A stretch of 64,000 nucleotides of DNA from Aspidiotus rigidus (Eukaryota; Arthropoda; Insecta; Hemiptera; Diaspididae): assembly GCA_035079385.1 (NCBI GenBank), contig JAVHKY010000001.1, positions 3,721,501 to 3,785,500 on the forward strand, in the 5' to 3' direction. Of this stretch, positions 33,431 through 45,847 are shown piece by piece. The notes below the pieces were generated by a model. That model saw nothing but the letters and a program-made list of their open reading frames with translations, was not told where the DNA came from and did not search any database. The position numbers and the translations under genes are program-made. Every line of letters starts with the position of its first letter. Positions within the stretch are counted from its first letter, which is position 1.

Positions 33431-33831
33431 GCTTGCACGCGCACGCACACGCTGGGTGTACTCGCAAATTTCTGAATCACCTACGGGGTAGAGATGTGCA
33501 CACGCACGGTCTCTCTTGACGGGGGGAGGGGGGGTTACTCGCGAATTCCAAAATCGGGGTACGGTGAGACAAAAGATATAAAACATGTCAAAAACTCACA
33601 CCTCTCTTTCCTCAACCAGCTCCTAGTCTAGAGGTTTGTCCGCTCCTTCGCTACCTTCAAAGTCCTATTCTTCGCTTCTTTTGTTTTCCTCCACGTTGAT
33701 CCGTGGAAGTCTGTCTATTCTTTCAGCTAAAACCGTGAACGGCATACACTTTTTTCGCAACTAAATTCGAACATACACTCACAAGAGCTTCTATTTTTCA
33801 TAGATTGAGAGAATATGACTTACACTCATAT

Positions 33832-33835
<4 letters not shown>

Positions 33836-33906
<71 letters not shown>
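33836..33906. repeat. (CT)n microsatellite
   Basis: About 71 bp of almost pure CT dinucleotide. The plus-strand frame across it (poly Ser-Leu) is an artefact. Confidence 0.98.
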
Positions 33907-33909
<3 letters not shown>

Positions 33910-34573
33910 CACCTTCAACTAGCTCTCATTCTGAAATTTTGTTCTCTCCTTAGCCTACCTTCAAAGTCCTGTTCTTCCATTCTTTCGTTTTCCGCCGTAT
34001 TAGATCGGGGTATTTCATCCCTTTTTGTGAGCTGAAGAATGACATTTCTTCCTTTCATTCGGTGTTTATCTTCCACTAAAGTTGAAATTTTCCAAGATTT
34101 TTTGCATTTTTTACAAAAGTAGGGTTCTCTTGACTGAAAACACGTGAGAAGGTTTGACTTCGGTTCTGACGCACAAATCTTTACGATTAAAAATCCATTC
34201 TTCCAGAACATTTTAGGTAAAAAACAGGTCTTATCGTTTCTCCTCCTCTCTTCCACCACTAACGAGGTTTCCCATTACATCAAATCTAGAAAATTGATCA
34301 CTAATTTGCTCAAACAGCAATGGAGACATACTTTGTTAAACTTGAGGTAACAAAAAAAGAAAAAAAAAACACACACAAATACTTCGTTACCCGATACGAT
34401 TACGTTCCTTCATATTTAATTACAAAGTTCGTAATTGTACAGGTCATACAGTGCACTGCGAACAATTGATAGATTATGCGAGAAAAATAGGACAGCTTCG
34501 AGTTCAAAATTAATTATTTAAAGTTGGGTACGTCATTCGTTTTATTCTTCGTTCAATACCTCGAAAATTCAGA

Positions 34574-34849
34574 TCTTATAATGACAGAATATCTGACGAA
34601 ATGATGAACGAGGCAAAGAGTGCTCACATTATTGCATTGCAACATTGCACACCAATCCTTGTAATAAAGTACATCGTGCGAGTAATTCAGAATAATACGC
34701 GCCAAGGTCGATGATATGAAAATAGGGAAGTAATTGTTTTGAACCACGAGTTGAAAAAACTCTTCATTTCGTATTACGACGAAAATTCTGAATCTGCTAT
34801 TAGCACGAACGTGGACGCGATGAGTTATTGGCAGATATACAAAATTTGA
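34574..34849 (+). pseudogene. Open stretch of unidentified gene or pseudogene
   Basis: After a TTCAG acceptor the frame reads a natural-looking protein (DEMMNEAKSAHIIALQH...) and stays open to 34849 except for one TGA at 34712-34714. The second half (LNHELKKLFISYYDENSES) is in the same frame. It may be two exons with an intron that I cannot place, or a pseudogene. It precedes the exon pair 35270-35771 on the same strand. No family recognised. Confidence 0.3.
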
Positions 34850-35269
34850 ATAACAATGTACAGGGCATTTTCATATGTCTCTTGTATTATCGTACCACAA
34901 AATATTTTAATGAATAAATGAAAGGAAAAAATTTTTGATATTTTGGTAACTCATTCATACTTACGGACCATAACAAAATACTCTGAATAAAAAATTATGA
35001 CCAACTGATTTAAAGCGACTAAAAGAAGGAGAAGCATTGAGTGACGAATTTTGTATTCATTGAAGATTGATTTTAATGAGCATATAAAAATAAATTTAAA
35101 AGTACAACAGAATCTATGAACCCTTGAAAAACTCCCACAGCTTAGTAGTGAGAAAATAAGAATGATTTTTAAAAACTGTATGAAAGTTGGCACGACGGCT
35201 AGGATTGATCTCCATTCTATGTCATTGTACTGATGTTACCTAACAGAATTATTATAATAATTATGACAG

Positions 35270-35771
35270 CGAGATGTACGTATTAGACCTCACAAGTTTG
35301 CTCGATTGCAAAAAAATTGACGATAAACAGACTCAGGCAATTGCGTACGACGATATCATGATTTCTATGAAAAAGTCACGGGAGCAAAAATTTTTTTCTG
35401 TAATTTTCTACAGAATACGGGTATGTTCATGATTTTTGAAAATTTTCAATTCAACTTCGAGAGTAAAAGTCGATGACGCGACGTTGATTAACTCTTGAGC
35501 GATCAAATAAACTTATGAAGTCTCTTAACCTTAGCACGATTGCGTTATAATGTCAGTACAACAGTCACGCAAAAACGTACTTTGTACGACCCAGAACATA
35601 AATAGGTCAGAAGTTCATGCACCCTTCTGTGCTAAAATAGGAATTTTCAGGAAAGAATCGGACTTTATTTTGGTCAGCGAAGGTAATCAAATTCTGGTTT
35701 GCGACTCCGAAGGTAGTATTTGTAAAACATACAATGCGGAAAATGCATACATACATAGATTATTTCCTTGA
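35270..35771 (+). CDS. Candidate exon pair of an unidentified gene
   Basis: Exon 35270-35420 (acceptor ATGACAG, donor CGG|GTATGT) and exon 35535-35771 (acceptor CCTTAG) join in phase 0 and give about 129 residues ending at TGA. The translation has regular hydrophobic strands (MYVLDLTSLLDC, DFILVSEGNQILVCDSEG) that look like beta-propeller repeats, but I cannot assign a family. Upstream exons are not secure. All splicing is inferred. Confidence 0.35.
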
Positions 35772-36436
35772 AGGCAACAAAGAAAAAATACTTAGATGCT
35801 CTGGCAAAAGTTACAAATTTTCTAAAATAAAACACCAATAACCAAGAATAATCTCGATTAGACTTTAAAATTAGATTCAGAGATATTTTATTCCGTGTCT
35901 ACAAGATTTCAAAAATTTGTCCAAGTCTTTCTCTTTCAAGATAGCTGAGAAAGTTCTGCATTTCACAAGTACTATACCTCATTAACGATGACTTTTGGGG
36001 ACTTTTAATTGATTAATCAAGAAAAATAATGAAGTTTCTCTACACTGCGAGTCAGTGAGAACAGATATTGGAAACTGGAACGTAAACACTGATAACATTT
36101 ATCGGATCACCTTCTTAAAATGCAAAACGTTTAGGATGTTCCCTCAATCAAGTTGATTATGGGTCAAAAAATCCAATGTGAGCAGATGAGATAGGCTAAC
36201 TAGTTAGCCTATATACGTATACTCAACTAAAGAATTTAGTCCATCTAATGACTTCATCGAAAGGGACCTTCAACCATAAAAACATACTACATCTGCGAGT
36301 AGTAAGACTACCAAACGCTTCCAACTCCATGTACAAATTTTGACTTTGGAACTACATATGAGAGAATGGTGACAAAAAATTAGATACCACTTCAGAAGTG
36401 CAATAACCTAATTAATTTGCTGTTGCTTGCTTCGTC
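35772..36436. other. Non-coding, nothing recognised
   Basis: AT-rich stretch between the candidate exons and a tandem repeat. No gene or repeat recognised. Confidence 0.4.
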
Positions 36437-36754
36437 TAGCCTAGACAAATTTTTCTATACAAGGTATCATAACAATCAAGGTCCGAACACAGATCAAGAA
36501 AATTCTAGGCCGTACACAATTCCCCGAAAAGGATGACGTCACAAACGGACGTAAAAGGTAAGTTCCAAACAACCAGATATAGATTTATTGTTATTATCTA
36601 GCCTAGACAAATTGTCCTATATAGTGTAACCTAAGATAACGATTGATGACGTCATCCAATTCCATTGAGAAAATTCTAACCTCTCGATATTTCCTCGAAA
36701 AAGATAACTAGTGACCGCCAACAAAATATACAACGGGTTCCCATTCCTTTATCT

Positions 36755-38175
36755 TTTTTTTTTTTTTTTTTTTTTTAATTTGAGTTTATTGTTTTTAATG
36801 CTACAGTATTACAATTCTATTAATTATTAATCAATATTGTATCATAACACCATAACATTAAGGGAGCTCTTTTACCTTCGGCATCTCAGAGCCCCCCATG
36901 CCGTGTTACAGTCAATTGGCTGCCGGTCGTTCCTTCTTCCAGAGCGTCTGCACAGTACTGCGTAGATAGTCTACAGTACTATGCACCTGAGGATCGAGCG
37001 TGGCCGGTCTTCCATCCCTGTGAATGGGGCACTCCATGAAGATGTGCTTTGGTGTTTCCTCTTCTCCGCATTCACATTGGCTGCTGCTTCTCCTCTTCAT
37101 TTTTCAGAGGTAGCTACCAAACGCCCCATGCCCAGAGAGGGCTTGGCCTAGCCAGAAGCATGGGTCCATTTCCACTCCCGGTTCCTTGATGAGGGTCTTT
37201 GTCCATTCCCCATGTTTGTCGTCTTCATACTCCTGCCTCCACTTGTTATGGGCCTCGTGCGGCATCAAGGACCAGAGGTTACCCTCAGCGGACGCATCTG
37301 GAGCCTTCAGCAACATGTCGCCAAGCAGCATCACATTCCTCTTCTGTGCGTAGATGATAGCTCTAGCAGCTAGTTCGTACCGTAATGAGACCCAATTACA
37401 TATCACTGTTGCAGGAATATAGGAGACAGTCCTATATAGTCTTCCATAGCACAGTAGCATGCAGCGATGAAGTCTATCTATGTATTTTGCTACATTCTTT
37501 ACTTTTAGCCTGTATGTATATACTGCACAGGCATAGCGCATGTAAGCGCCTATGGTGCCTTCAAGCATAGTTCGCCTAGCTGTCGTACTGTATCCAAAGG
37601 TGTTACGCGCTAACGCCGCTAACTTAGGTATCATCTTCATTCCTTTTTCACAAACTTTTTTGGCGTGTGGCTCCCAGCTAAGTCGATCATCAAGCCACAC
37701 ACCAAGGTATTTGATCACTTCTTTTGGTCTGATAAACGTGCCTTTTATTTTTATCGGAGGGGCAATAACAACGCCTTGCTTTCTCATCAAGAGGAGTTCT
37801 GTTTTTTTAGCGTTCAGAAGGAGCCCGGCCGGTGCCATCTCTTCTTCAACCTTTTCGACCACACGCTTCACCTTGATGTACAATTCCTGCACAGTACCCG
37901 CAGAAATAAGCAGCAGGGTGTCGTCCGCATACGCGTAACTGCATGTCATTCTCTTCGCCATATTCTCAAGGATGTAGTTGTAATTGATGTTCCATAAGAG
38001 AGGGCCCAGCACACTACCCTGTGGACACCCTCTCTCAATTTCTACTGAGCAGTCCTCCAGGACTACCGTTCTTCCGTCAAAATAGCTTCTCATCATATTG
38101 ACGAGGTGGACCGGGACCTGTAACCTCTATAACTCCTTTATTATCCATGGCCATAGTGTGTGGTCAAAAGCCCCC
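36755..38175 (-). mobile_element. 5'-truncated R1-like LINE with 16-bp target duplication
   Basis: Flanked by TCCCATTCCTTTATCT at 36739-36754 and 38176-38191. A run of about 25 T on the plus strand just inside the low end is the poly(A) tail, so the element runs on the minus strand. Encodes the C-terminal half of a reverse transcriptase with two stops. It differs clearly from the 22.5-kb LINE family. Confidence 0.93.
36912..38173 (-). pseudogene. LINE reverse transcriptase remnant
   Basis: Starts inside motif A (GAFDHTLWPW), hits TAG near 38130, then reads GCPQGSVLGPLLWN and SYAYADDTLLL. The thumb region (VIKYLGVWLDDRLSWEPHAK) and the C-terminal zinc knuckle (CECGEEETPKHIFMEC) follow, separated by an in-frame TGA at 37106-37104. 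Both stops are in the same frame, with no shift. R1-like by the PQGSVLGPLLWN and knuckle signature. Confidence 0.85.
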
Positions 38176-38345
38176 TCCCATTCCTTTATCTAGCCTAGAC
38201 AGCCAAATTTTTACATGCAAGGTAACATAACAATGACCGACGAACATAGATAGAGAAAATTGTAGGCCCGAGACAATTCCCCGAAAATGATGACGTCATA
38301 AATGAGCGGACGCGGACGTCTTTTCAAAATGAACGCCCAATAAAA

Positions 38346-39214
38346 AGAATTGTGGGTTCCCCGCTAAAAATTTCGACTGGTCTACCAAGGCTGTTGGGAG
38401 GTGAGTGTGACGTCACTGACGAGATTCAGACATTTCCACAGATATGGCGCAGAATATGACATCAGACATTTGCATAATCTTAGATTAGACTCTTTTTTTC
38501 CTTCCGATTTTATATTAATAACACCCATAAGCTAATTTCAAACTTTCGGAATGAACAAGAACAATCAAACGAAGTGTTTTTGATGCTAAATACAAAACCA
38601 CTTGCCGTTTTTAGGGTCGGCGCCAGTTCACCGAAGGCCGACCGTATTGCAATCACTTGTTGATAGTCAATCAATTAGATTAACGTACTCTCAGGATGTC
38701 CATATTTGAATTTACTTTGTCAAAGCTTTCGTTGTAGATCCTGGAAACAATGACGTACCGTACTATTGATCTTTGATTGTCAAGTTAGAATCTATGATTT
38801 GTGATCCACCAGATTCAATTTACGCTAATCGCCATCCTAGTTTATCTCGCATTGAGAATAAATACATTTGTTGTAGGGTGTTCATATTTTTCATGAAAAA
38901 TCTTGTAAGCTGTAACCAAGAGAATTGATTAGCTGACCCTCCTGAGACCTCGTGCAACGTGGTCCTCGTTCAATATTTCTTTTCAATAATTATTATGCAA
39001 TACTCTTGTTCAGTTCCCATGCTTCATTGTGATAGGCAAGCGTACCTCCTCGTGCATCAAAATTTTCTAGTTCGATAAGACACATTACTCCTCGCTTTAA
39101 ACCACGGTAACGAAACATGAGTATTGCACAATAATAAGTGGAGATATCGAAAATTGTATTTAGCGTCAAAAATACTCCTCAAGATTCCTTTAGTAGTTGT
39201 TAGAGGGTGAAGAT
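38346..39214. other. Non-coding, nothing recognised
   Basis: One TGACGTCA near 38408, in GTGTGACGTCACTGACG. No gene. Confidence 0.4.
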
Positions 39215-39412
39215 ACCTTCGGGTGGCTCCCGGTGGGAACCGGAGGCGGGTTAACCCCAGTGCGCAAGCACACGGGAATCTATAGAGGCGAGTGTCCTTG
39301 AGGTGGAGAGATTTATCTCGAACAAGTACAGCGAAAACACTGAGGTGCGAGTTAGGGACAGCTCAGCAAGCCGAGGTAGCGGCCACGGCTGGAGACCTCA
39401 AACACTTCGACA
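39215..39412 (+). ncRNA. Possible structured RNA, GC-rich island
   Basis: Unusually GC-rich for the region and rich in short helices: CCGG-TGGGAA-CCGG, GTGC-GCAA-GCAC, GAGA-GATTTA-TCTC, CTGAG...CTCAG, AGCCG...CGGCT, and an outer pairing of AGTGTCCTTGAGGT (39291-) with ACCTCAAACACTT (39395-39407). It does not look like 5S, tRNA or SRP RNA to me. Could equally be a piece of a retroelement UTR. Strand is uncertain. Confidence 0.3.
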
Positions 39413-39637
39413 GTAATTCATGTCCATTCCACAAATTTGAAATTTGTGCATGTGTGCAATCGATATGATTGTTGTCATTTATTTAAAACAATATATGTGT
39501 GGGACTTCAATAATATGAATTACATCTCGTTGATAATATTTTCATGAAGAGTGCCTTAAATGAAATTAGTTTGCTATGAATGAAACGTGAGTCTACCGTG
39601 AGCTCGCGGACTTTTACACATTTTCATAAAAACAAAA

Positions 39638-40207
39638 TTACAAATTTAGGGACAGCTGAAAAGAAGCAATGTTTTCCAATCTTTTCATTCTAGATTCGCA
39701 CTCAACATACACACCAAACTTGACCAACCTTTTCCATCTTACGAGTCGCAAGAGTACAGGCCTTAAAACCGGACCGGAGTTCGAACAGTTTGGGGGTAAG
39801 AGCAAGGGTTCGTTTGAAAATACGAGATTGAATTTCAGGGACAACGTATTGAAAATCTCCTCGGGTTCGGACCAGTAAATCAGTGGAAGGTTCTCGTCTA
39901 TAGTTTGTAAATTTATCTGAATAGATCCGCCAATGATGACATACAGGGTCAGCAAAAAGTAGTGTACACGATAACTCAATCAAGGCGAAAGCTGACTCCT
40001 TGTCAAGGGTATTAGCCGAATTGACTCAAACAGAGTTATTACCATGTCAAGAAATGTACCGGACTGACTATCAATAGATAACAATATAATATACCTCCGA
40101 AGGTTACATATGGAAATGTAAGAAGTAGACGAAAGTTCTACCAGACCTGCAAGAGAAAGATAATCTGATGGAGCAGGATCAGGATAGTCATGAAAAACCC
40201 AACTCAT
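39638..40207 (-). other. Block of overlapping open frames, unassigned
   Basis: Two neighbouring minus-strand frames (39980-40207 and 39638-39979) read natural-looking but unfamiliar sequence, for example IQINLQTIDENLPLIYW. I found no splice chain or family. Possibly an old gene or transposon fragment, possibly chance. Confidence 0.15.
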
Positions 40208-43200
40208 AGTTGTAACACGTTGTGGGCAGTAGTGGTTTCATCCACAACAGGAACACAAAGTTGATCATGGTGTTAAATCCCGAGGTAAAGAAGCAGCATG
40301 CTGTTTTTTGTACAGCTTACAGATTTGTCCACTTCAAGGGTGATACAATGCTGGAGAATAGATTACTACTCTCTATAAGGAGGTAAGTTTTACAGGCCAG
40401 AGAATTTATCTATTTCGATGCATACGTGAAACGAAGAAGTACCAGAATGTTGCGGAACAATTTCTCATACTCTCACGCAAACATGCCTAGAAGACAAAGT
40501 ATGGAAAATCTACAGTCAAACACAAACAGATGACGAGAACAACAAACAAATTGTATTGATAACAAAGTATGTCTACTTTGGTGATATTCTAGGGCTAACA
40601 TGTAATGTTAGCCTAATAATCAAACAGTGCCAAAGGATTTGGTAGTAAATTTTACGAATAATATTTTCCGTCTCTCAGCTCAAAATCTTTGAACTTGTGA
40701 TTTTAGAGTCTTCATCCCCTGTACTACAAGACCTCTTCCAAAAATTCTGCGGATTGCACGCATAATTAATTCAAAACTCCAAGTCCAAGGGATGAAGGTG
40801 GTGTATTTTTGGAGTTCGTAAGGTGCGGGGGTTTTCTCCAGCAGAAGAATATCTGCATGCGCCATTTACTCGATCAAAGCAACCCGAAAAGTAGATAAAG
40901 CTTTGTGTATTCATCTGCAAATTTTATAAACTTTCAGCAATTTTTTATTTTTTCGGAGATTCTAGAAAAACAATATCCACTATCCTTCCATTTAAACAAT
41001 AGCGAGTACATACAAAGACGACTGATCGGTTTCCACTTGACGCAATACACATGACAATACATGGCATCAAGATCGAGATCCAAAAAGAGGGCGTCGCGTC
41101 GATTGTATGCACACGAGTTTCATTTCAACCATCAGAGCAAGTAAAAACAATCACTTTTTTAAAACATTTTTACACGTCTCAATGAAAACAGCGAAAACAA
41201 TCCAAATATTTCTTCGCGTTGAATTTGTAATACACGTCGTACCCGTATTACCGGTTTGAGCAAGGAAAATCACGAAATAATCCGCGATGAGCAAAAAATA
41301 AGAAAAATTTATGATCTGTCGTCTTTATCGAAAAATAACATCCTAATACTAAGCTTGCGAATATTCAAAAATTCAATCACATTGATCGTGTACGGGAACA
41401 ATACAGTAAAAAGCTGTAAATGTACCTCAAAGTATGAGGAAGTGTTTGAAAAGTTGAAATAAAAATAATATTATTATATTCATTTCACAAATAGGACACG
41501 AAGATTTCTAGGATCAATAGACCTTAAATTGACGATTGCCAAATTTGATAACCTTCAAACTACTGTACATACGAGTACAAGCAAAACCCAACCTTTAAAT
41601 ACGAACCTTACAGTTACGAATTAGTCTCAGGCTCGATTCCTCGTTCCTTTACATGTTTGAACCTTTTCACGTATTATCTGCAGTCATTATTGTTATTAAT
41701 CATCTTCTTCAGCTTCTCTCATCATGTGTTTGTAAACTGTGAAGTACATTTGGGTTTCAGAAGCAACCCTTTTTGAACTAAAACTATCTAGTCTCACACG
41801 ATGACAACGAATTCCCGGAAGACGAATATGTAGGAATTTTTCTTCTTTTCATTATTGTACACGACAAGCCGAGGTCACTTGATAAACATTTACTTAAAAC
41901 GACAACGGATGGTAGTATGTAGCACCACATCTTGGACAATTATACAAGGTTCTCTATTTTTAATATAGAGGTATGAAATTAGGAAACATTCAACTTTGGT
42001 AATTCTGTGCAGAAAATAATGATGACCAAGCGCTTTCGGGTTTGGCTCCATCGGCGTGATTCAATTTTAGGAACTGATGGATTTTAAAAGATTTATTTCG
42101 TTATCCATAACTTATATGGAATTGTGAAGAACCATACTTGCATATATTCCGTAAGCTAATTTTTGGCTTGATTGTTGAAGAATGACTCAGACTTACGCTA
42201 CGAACATACAAGTAAAATCGATGTAGAATAGAATTTTAGGGAATTTGCATTCGATAGTGTTACTAAACAATCTTCCATTCGCTGACTAACACGAAAAAGT
42301 AATGCGTAAAATTTATTTCGCAATAGATAAGAATTTTTTTCTTTTTTAGAATAGTGTTTTGTTCAATTATTAAAAAGCGTGCGTGGTGGTCTAATATCGA
42401 GTGTATTCAAATTTTTCAATTTTTCTGAGTAAAAGCTGGTCATCAATCTAGTCTGCAAACTAATTTTCTCGTCACGATAGTGGCGAATCATCTTCGAACC
42501 ACTACAAAAAAAAAATGAATTGGAACCAACGCCTTCGCATCAAGGTCAAGGTCATATTTTGTAATTTTCACCAAGTTTTTTTAATCGCGCTTCCCACTTC
42601 CTTGATCAAAATAGATAGAATATCTCGCAAAGCGCTACGTAACATCCTTTCATACTTGAATAATCGCATATTTTGTACCAATTTTCCAATTGCTGCAGAG
42701 AAAGATTTCGCGATTAAAAATTCACTGAAGTACACCATACGCAACCTGAGTCTCATTCACTTTTGCACCATTTTTTTCAACACAAGTAGAAAAATTATCG
42801 CGCGTATAGTGAAAATAATCGAAAGATTGCAAGACCTGCATTGCGATCATTTTTACTGCCGTACATTATAGTAATTTCTAATCAATTTTATCGTGTGGTA
42901 TAGTGGTGATACTTTTTCCAGAACAATCCAATATCGAATAACAACACACATAAAGAGTAACTTAGTGAGGATGGATACAGTCACGTAACAATTTTTTATT
43001 TAATCGAAAATTAAAACAGTTGAAAAACACCTCACTTGAAAAATCAATAGATTGAAAGAGAGGACAATCGAAAAATAAAGAAAACAGCCTTTAATGAACA
43101 TGGACAGGCGAAAGTGTTTCTGATGGTACTTTTTGCGCTGAACAGGATGGCGTCCTTTTCGGGATCTCTTCTCAGATTTTCGAAATTTCGTTTCAAAGTT

Positions 43201-43440
43201 TGAAAAAGGCTAAAAAATGACTATAGCCCAGTAGAATTAAACTTTTGAAAAAAAAAGAAAAAAATTGGATGTCATTGCAGGACCGCAATGGTAGCGGGGA
43301 TCCCGCTGTCCCCCGCTGTTCTGAGTCCCCTAGAGCCTGACATTTTTCCAAGTCCTGAAAATCATGACGTGACAACTTGAACGCGCTGCAATTTCAAGGA
43401 AGCCGTCGTCTTTCCAAGTCCCCCTCCTATCATATGTAGC
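40208..43440. other. Intergenic, no gene recognised
   Basis: AT-rich. A 68-residue frame at 41256-41462 and a 118-residue frame at 42515-42871 are isolated and unfamiliar; I do not call them genes. Confidence 0.4.
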
Positions 43441-43695
43441 TCAGAGGTAGGAATTTTAACAGGGAACCTGTTTTATGGGGGGGCTTTTTGAGAAATTTGG
43501 CGTGCGCCGTCCGCCGTCCAGCAAAAAACTTAGAAAAATTTCGACTCTCGAGCTATATGTGATAGGAGGAGGACTTGGAAAAATTTCGACTTTGGAGCTA
43601 TATATGATAGGAGGGGGACTTGGAAAAATTTCGACCTCGAGGCGTATATGATGGGAGGGGAAGATAGAAAAATTTCAACTCTCGAACCATATATG
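43441..43695. repeat. Fragment of the minisatellite-bearing repeat family
   Basis: Starts with TTTTAACAGGGAACCTG, then a GGCGTGCGCCGTCCGCCGTC stretch, then four units of the GGACTTGGAAAAATTTCGAC type. It is the reverse complement of the right end of 58495-59296, so both belong to one family. Confidence 0.75.
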
Positions 43696-43703
43696 ATAGA
43701 AAT

Positions 43704-45460
43704 CTGGTTATCTTCCGAGAGTAGTCAGCTGATCTGCATTTCCTACGGGACTCTCGACTTTTTGTTTCGATTCAGTGTTCACACTGCATCGACATGATTT
43801 GTTAAGATTTTAAAATCTTACATACATGTCAAAAACGAGTCTAGTATACCTACTGTATATCAGGCCTATTATAATGAAGACTAGAGGCTAAAGGTCGAAA
43901 TTTCTCTGTATGTTAAACTAACTAGCTTCTCGGGCAAACGAGTGTAGTATACTATATATCGGTCCTATATAATGAATGCTGAACCTCTTGCAGCGGCCTA
44001 GTGAGTGTAGGCTTAGTGTAAATTAGGCCTAGTAAAGTGAGGGCTAGGAGCTGAAGGTTGAAATTTTCTCAAGTCCCTAAAGGATACAGCGTCACGTCAC
44101 GCAGATTTCCAATTGACCTTCAGCCCAAAGACGTATGCATGTCAACACAGATATAGACGCCACCATTTTCAAAGCATTAAAAAAGGAGCTTTCGTACTCA
44201 CTTAAGCAGTCTCCCTTAATTATGTATAGGCCTACCCGTAATCTTAAAAACTCGCGGGTTAGTTAACGGAGTTAAGCGAGGAGGGGTGGCAGGAAACCTG
44301 TTTTATGGAAATCTATGACGTTTTCATATTGTGACGTCACAGACGCGGACTTTGAAGCTATTTATGATAGGAGGGGGACTTGGAAAAATTCCTACCTGCA
44401 AGCTATAAGTAATACGATCCCGAAGCTATGTACGAGTGATTAAAAAATTGAAAACTTTACGAAGCATATATGAATTTTATTTTTTTTTTCATTCAGACCG
44501 GTTTCGCAGTATACGATCGTATTATCAGTAAGGTACACAGTTACAACTAGCGAAAGAGAAAAAATACAATAGTTCAACATACGTACAAGTTTGTGAAGAA
44601 ATTCCACGATATTTTACTGGTAAACACCTGTGATGAAATCATCGATTGAAATGATATCATTAGCCAATTTAAAACCGTTTCCAATATGTTCGTGAATTTA
44701 TATTTTTTAGAGTTCTGAAAGGATGTTTTTAAGGCCACAATGATGAAAAAGCGAGACGTTGGTTTGAAGGTTGAAGATGTATTTACATTCGAGGAGATGG
44801 ATGGCGAAGTAGGAGTAAGAGATGTTGTTACCATTATTCCTAGCTCAAATGTGTTCAGTTGCTCTGGTACGTAGAGAGCGAGTCGTTTAACCGATATATT
44901 TTGTATCGCAGTCTTACACCATTTCTTTCCCAAAATGTAGTAGGATCTTAGCGTTTACGAGAGAACGTAGAGTGTGCAGGGGGTAGAAGGCCGCTCGGTG
45001 GTTGATCTTTGACAGAACGGAGGCAATTTTGTATGAAGATTTTCCACAGAATGGTTGTCTAAAGTATTTTAATATTATCTTCTTGAGTGGTAGAAGTAAG
45101 GGAGGAAATTTCGTTGAGGGCCTCGTCTTCCACTTTCTTGTGAACCATTTTTGCTTATGGCGGTGTGCTTTAGACTTACACTATGACGGTTGCAGTCTTA
45201 CGTACGAACGGCTAGTCTTACATACAAGCGGCTAGACTTACAGCGGCATGAGCGTCTTACAGCGATGACCGTGTAGCAGCGATAGACCGTCCTATTGCGT
45301 CTTCTACGGAAACACTAGTCTATTTTGTTTCGATTTGTAAGATTGTAAAATTTTAACAAATCATGTCGGTGCAGTGTAAACACGGAATCGAAACAAAAAG
45401 TCGAGAGTCCCGTAGGAAATGCAGGTCAGCTGACTGCTCTCGGAAGATAACCAGATAACT
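43704..45460. mobile_element. 1.75-kb element with ~115-125-bp terminal inverted repeats
   Basis: CTGGTTATCTTCCGAGAG... at 43704 returns in reverse complement up to 45454, matching over more than 110 bp (including GGACTCTCGACTTTTTGTTT). ATAGAAAT lies on both sides (43696-43703, 45461-45468), a possible 8-bp duplication, though the right side has six extra bases. The inside has TAGGCCTAT-type repeats and no recognisable transposase; a 119-residue minus frame (44574-44933) is unfamiliar. Probably a non-autonomous DNA element, itself carrying other repeats. Confidence 0.7.
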
Positions 45461-45847
45461 ATAGAAATACCTAATAAAGTCTACATGCAGAAAGAAACCT
45501 GCGAGTAGTGGAAGACAAGAAGAATGCGTGCATTCTTACATGTATACGTCTTTAGGTTGGGGGTCAGTCAGAAATCTGTGACGAGGCGCTTTATGATGTC
45601 ATCAATGACCTTACCTAAAAATTTCAACCTTTAGCATCCATTATCCTAGGCCGCTATAGCCCCCCCCCACTCAAAAAAAAGCTAGTTACCTTGAAATGGC
45701 CTCAGTGGCAATTTTCCTGACCATACCGTTGCGAGCTTTACTCAGATAAAATAATAAAATATCTTCGAACGTAGAAATATACGAATATGTTATTAAAGAG
45801 ACGCGTTTTGGTACACTGTACCATCATCAGTCTCTAGAACGTACTAA

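Larger units (their letters stand above)
36437..38345. repeat. ~155-bp tandem repeat, three units, split by a LINE
   Basis: Units begin TCTAGCCTAGACA at 36437, 36598 and 38189. If the LINE (36755-38175) and one target duplication are removed, the spacing is about 161 and 154 bp. The units include a CCCCGAAAA..GATGACGTCA stretch with a perfect TGACGTCA palindrome. Confidence 0.75.

Noticed and set aside
33805..34035. Ser-Leu-rich open frame
   Set aside because: Translation of the CT microsatellite.
41256..42871. Open frames 41256-41462 and 42515-42871 as genes
   Set aside because: AT-rich, low-complexity (Ile/Lys/Asn-rich) translations with no splice chain or family resemblance.
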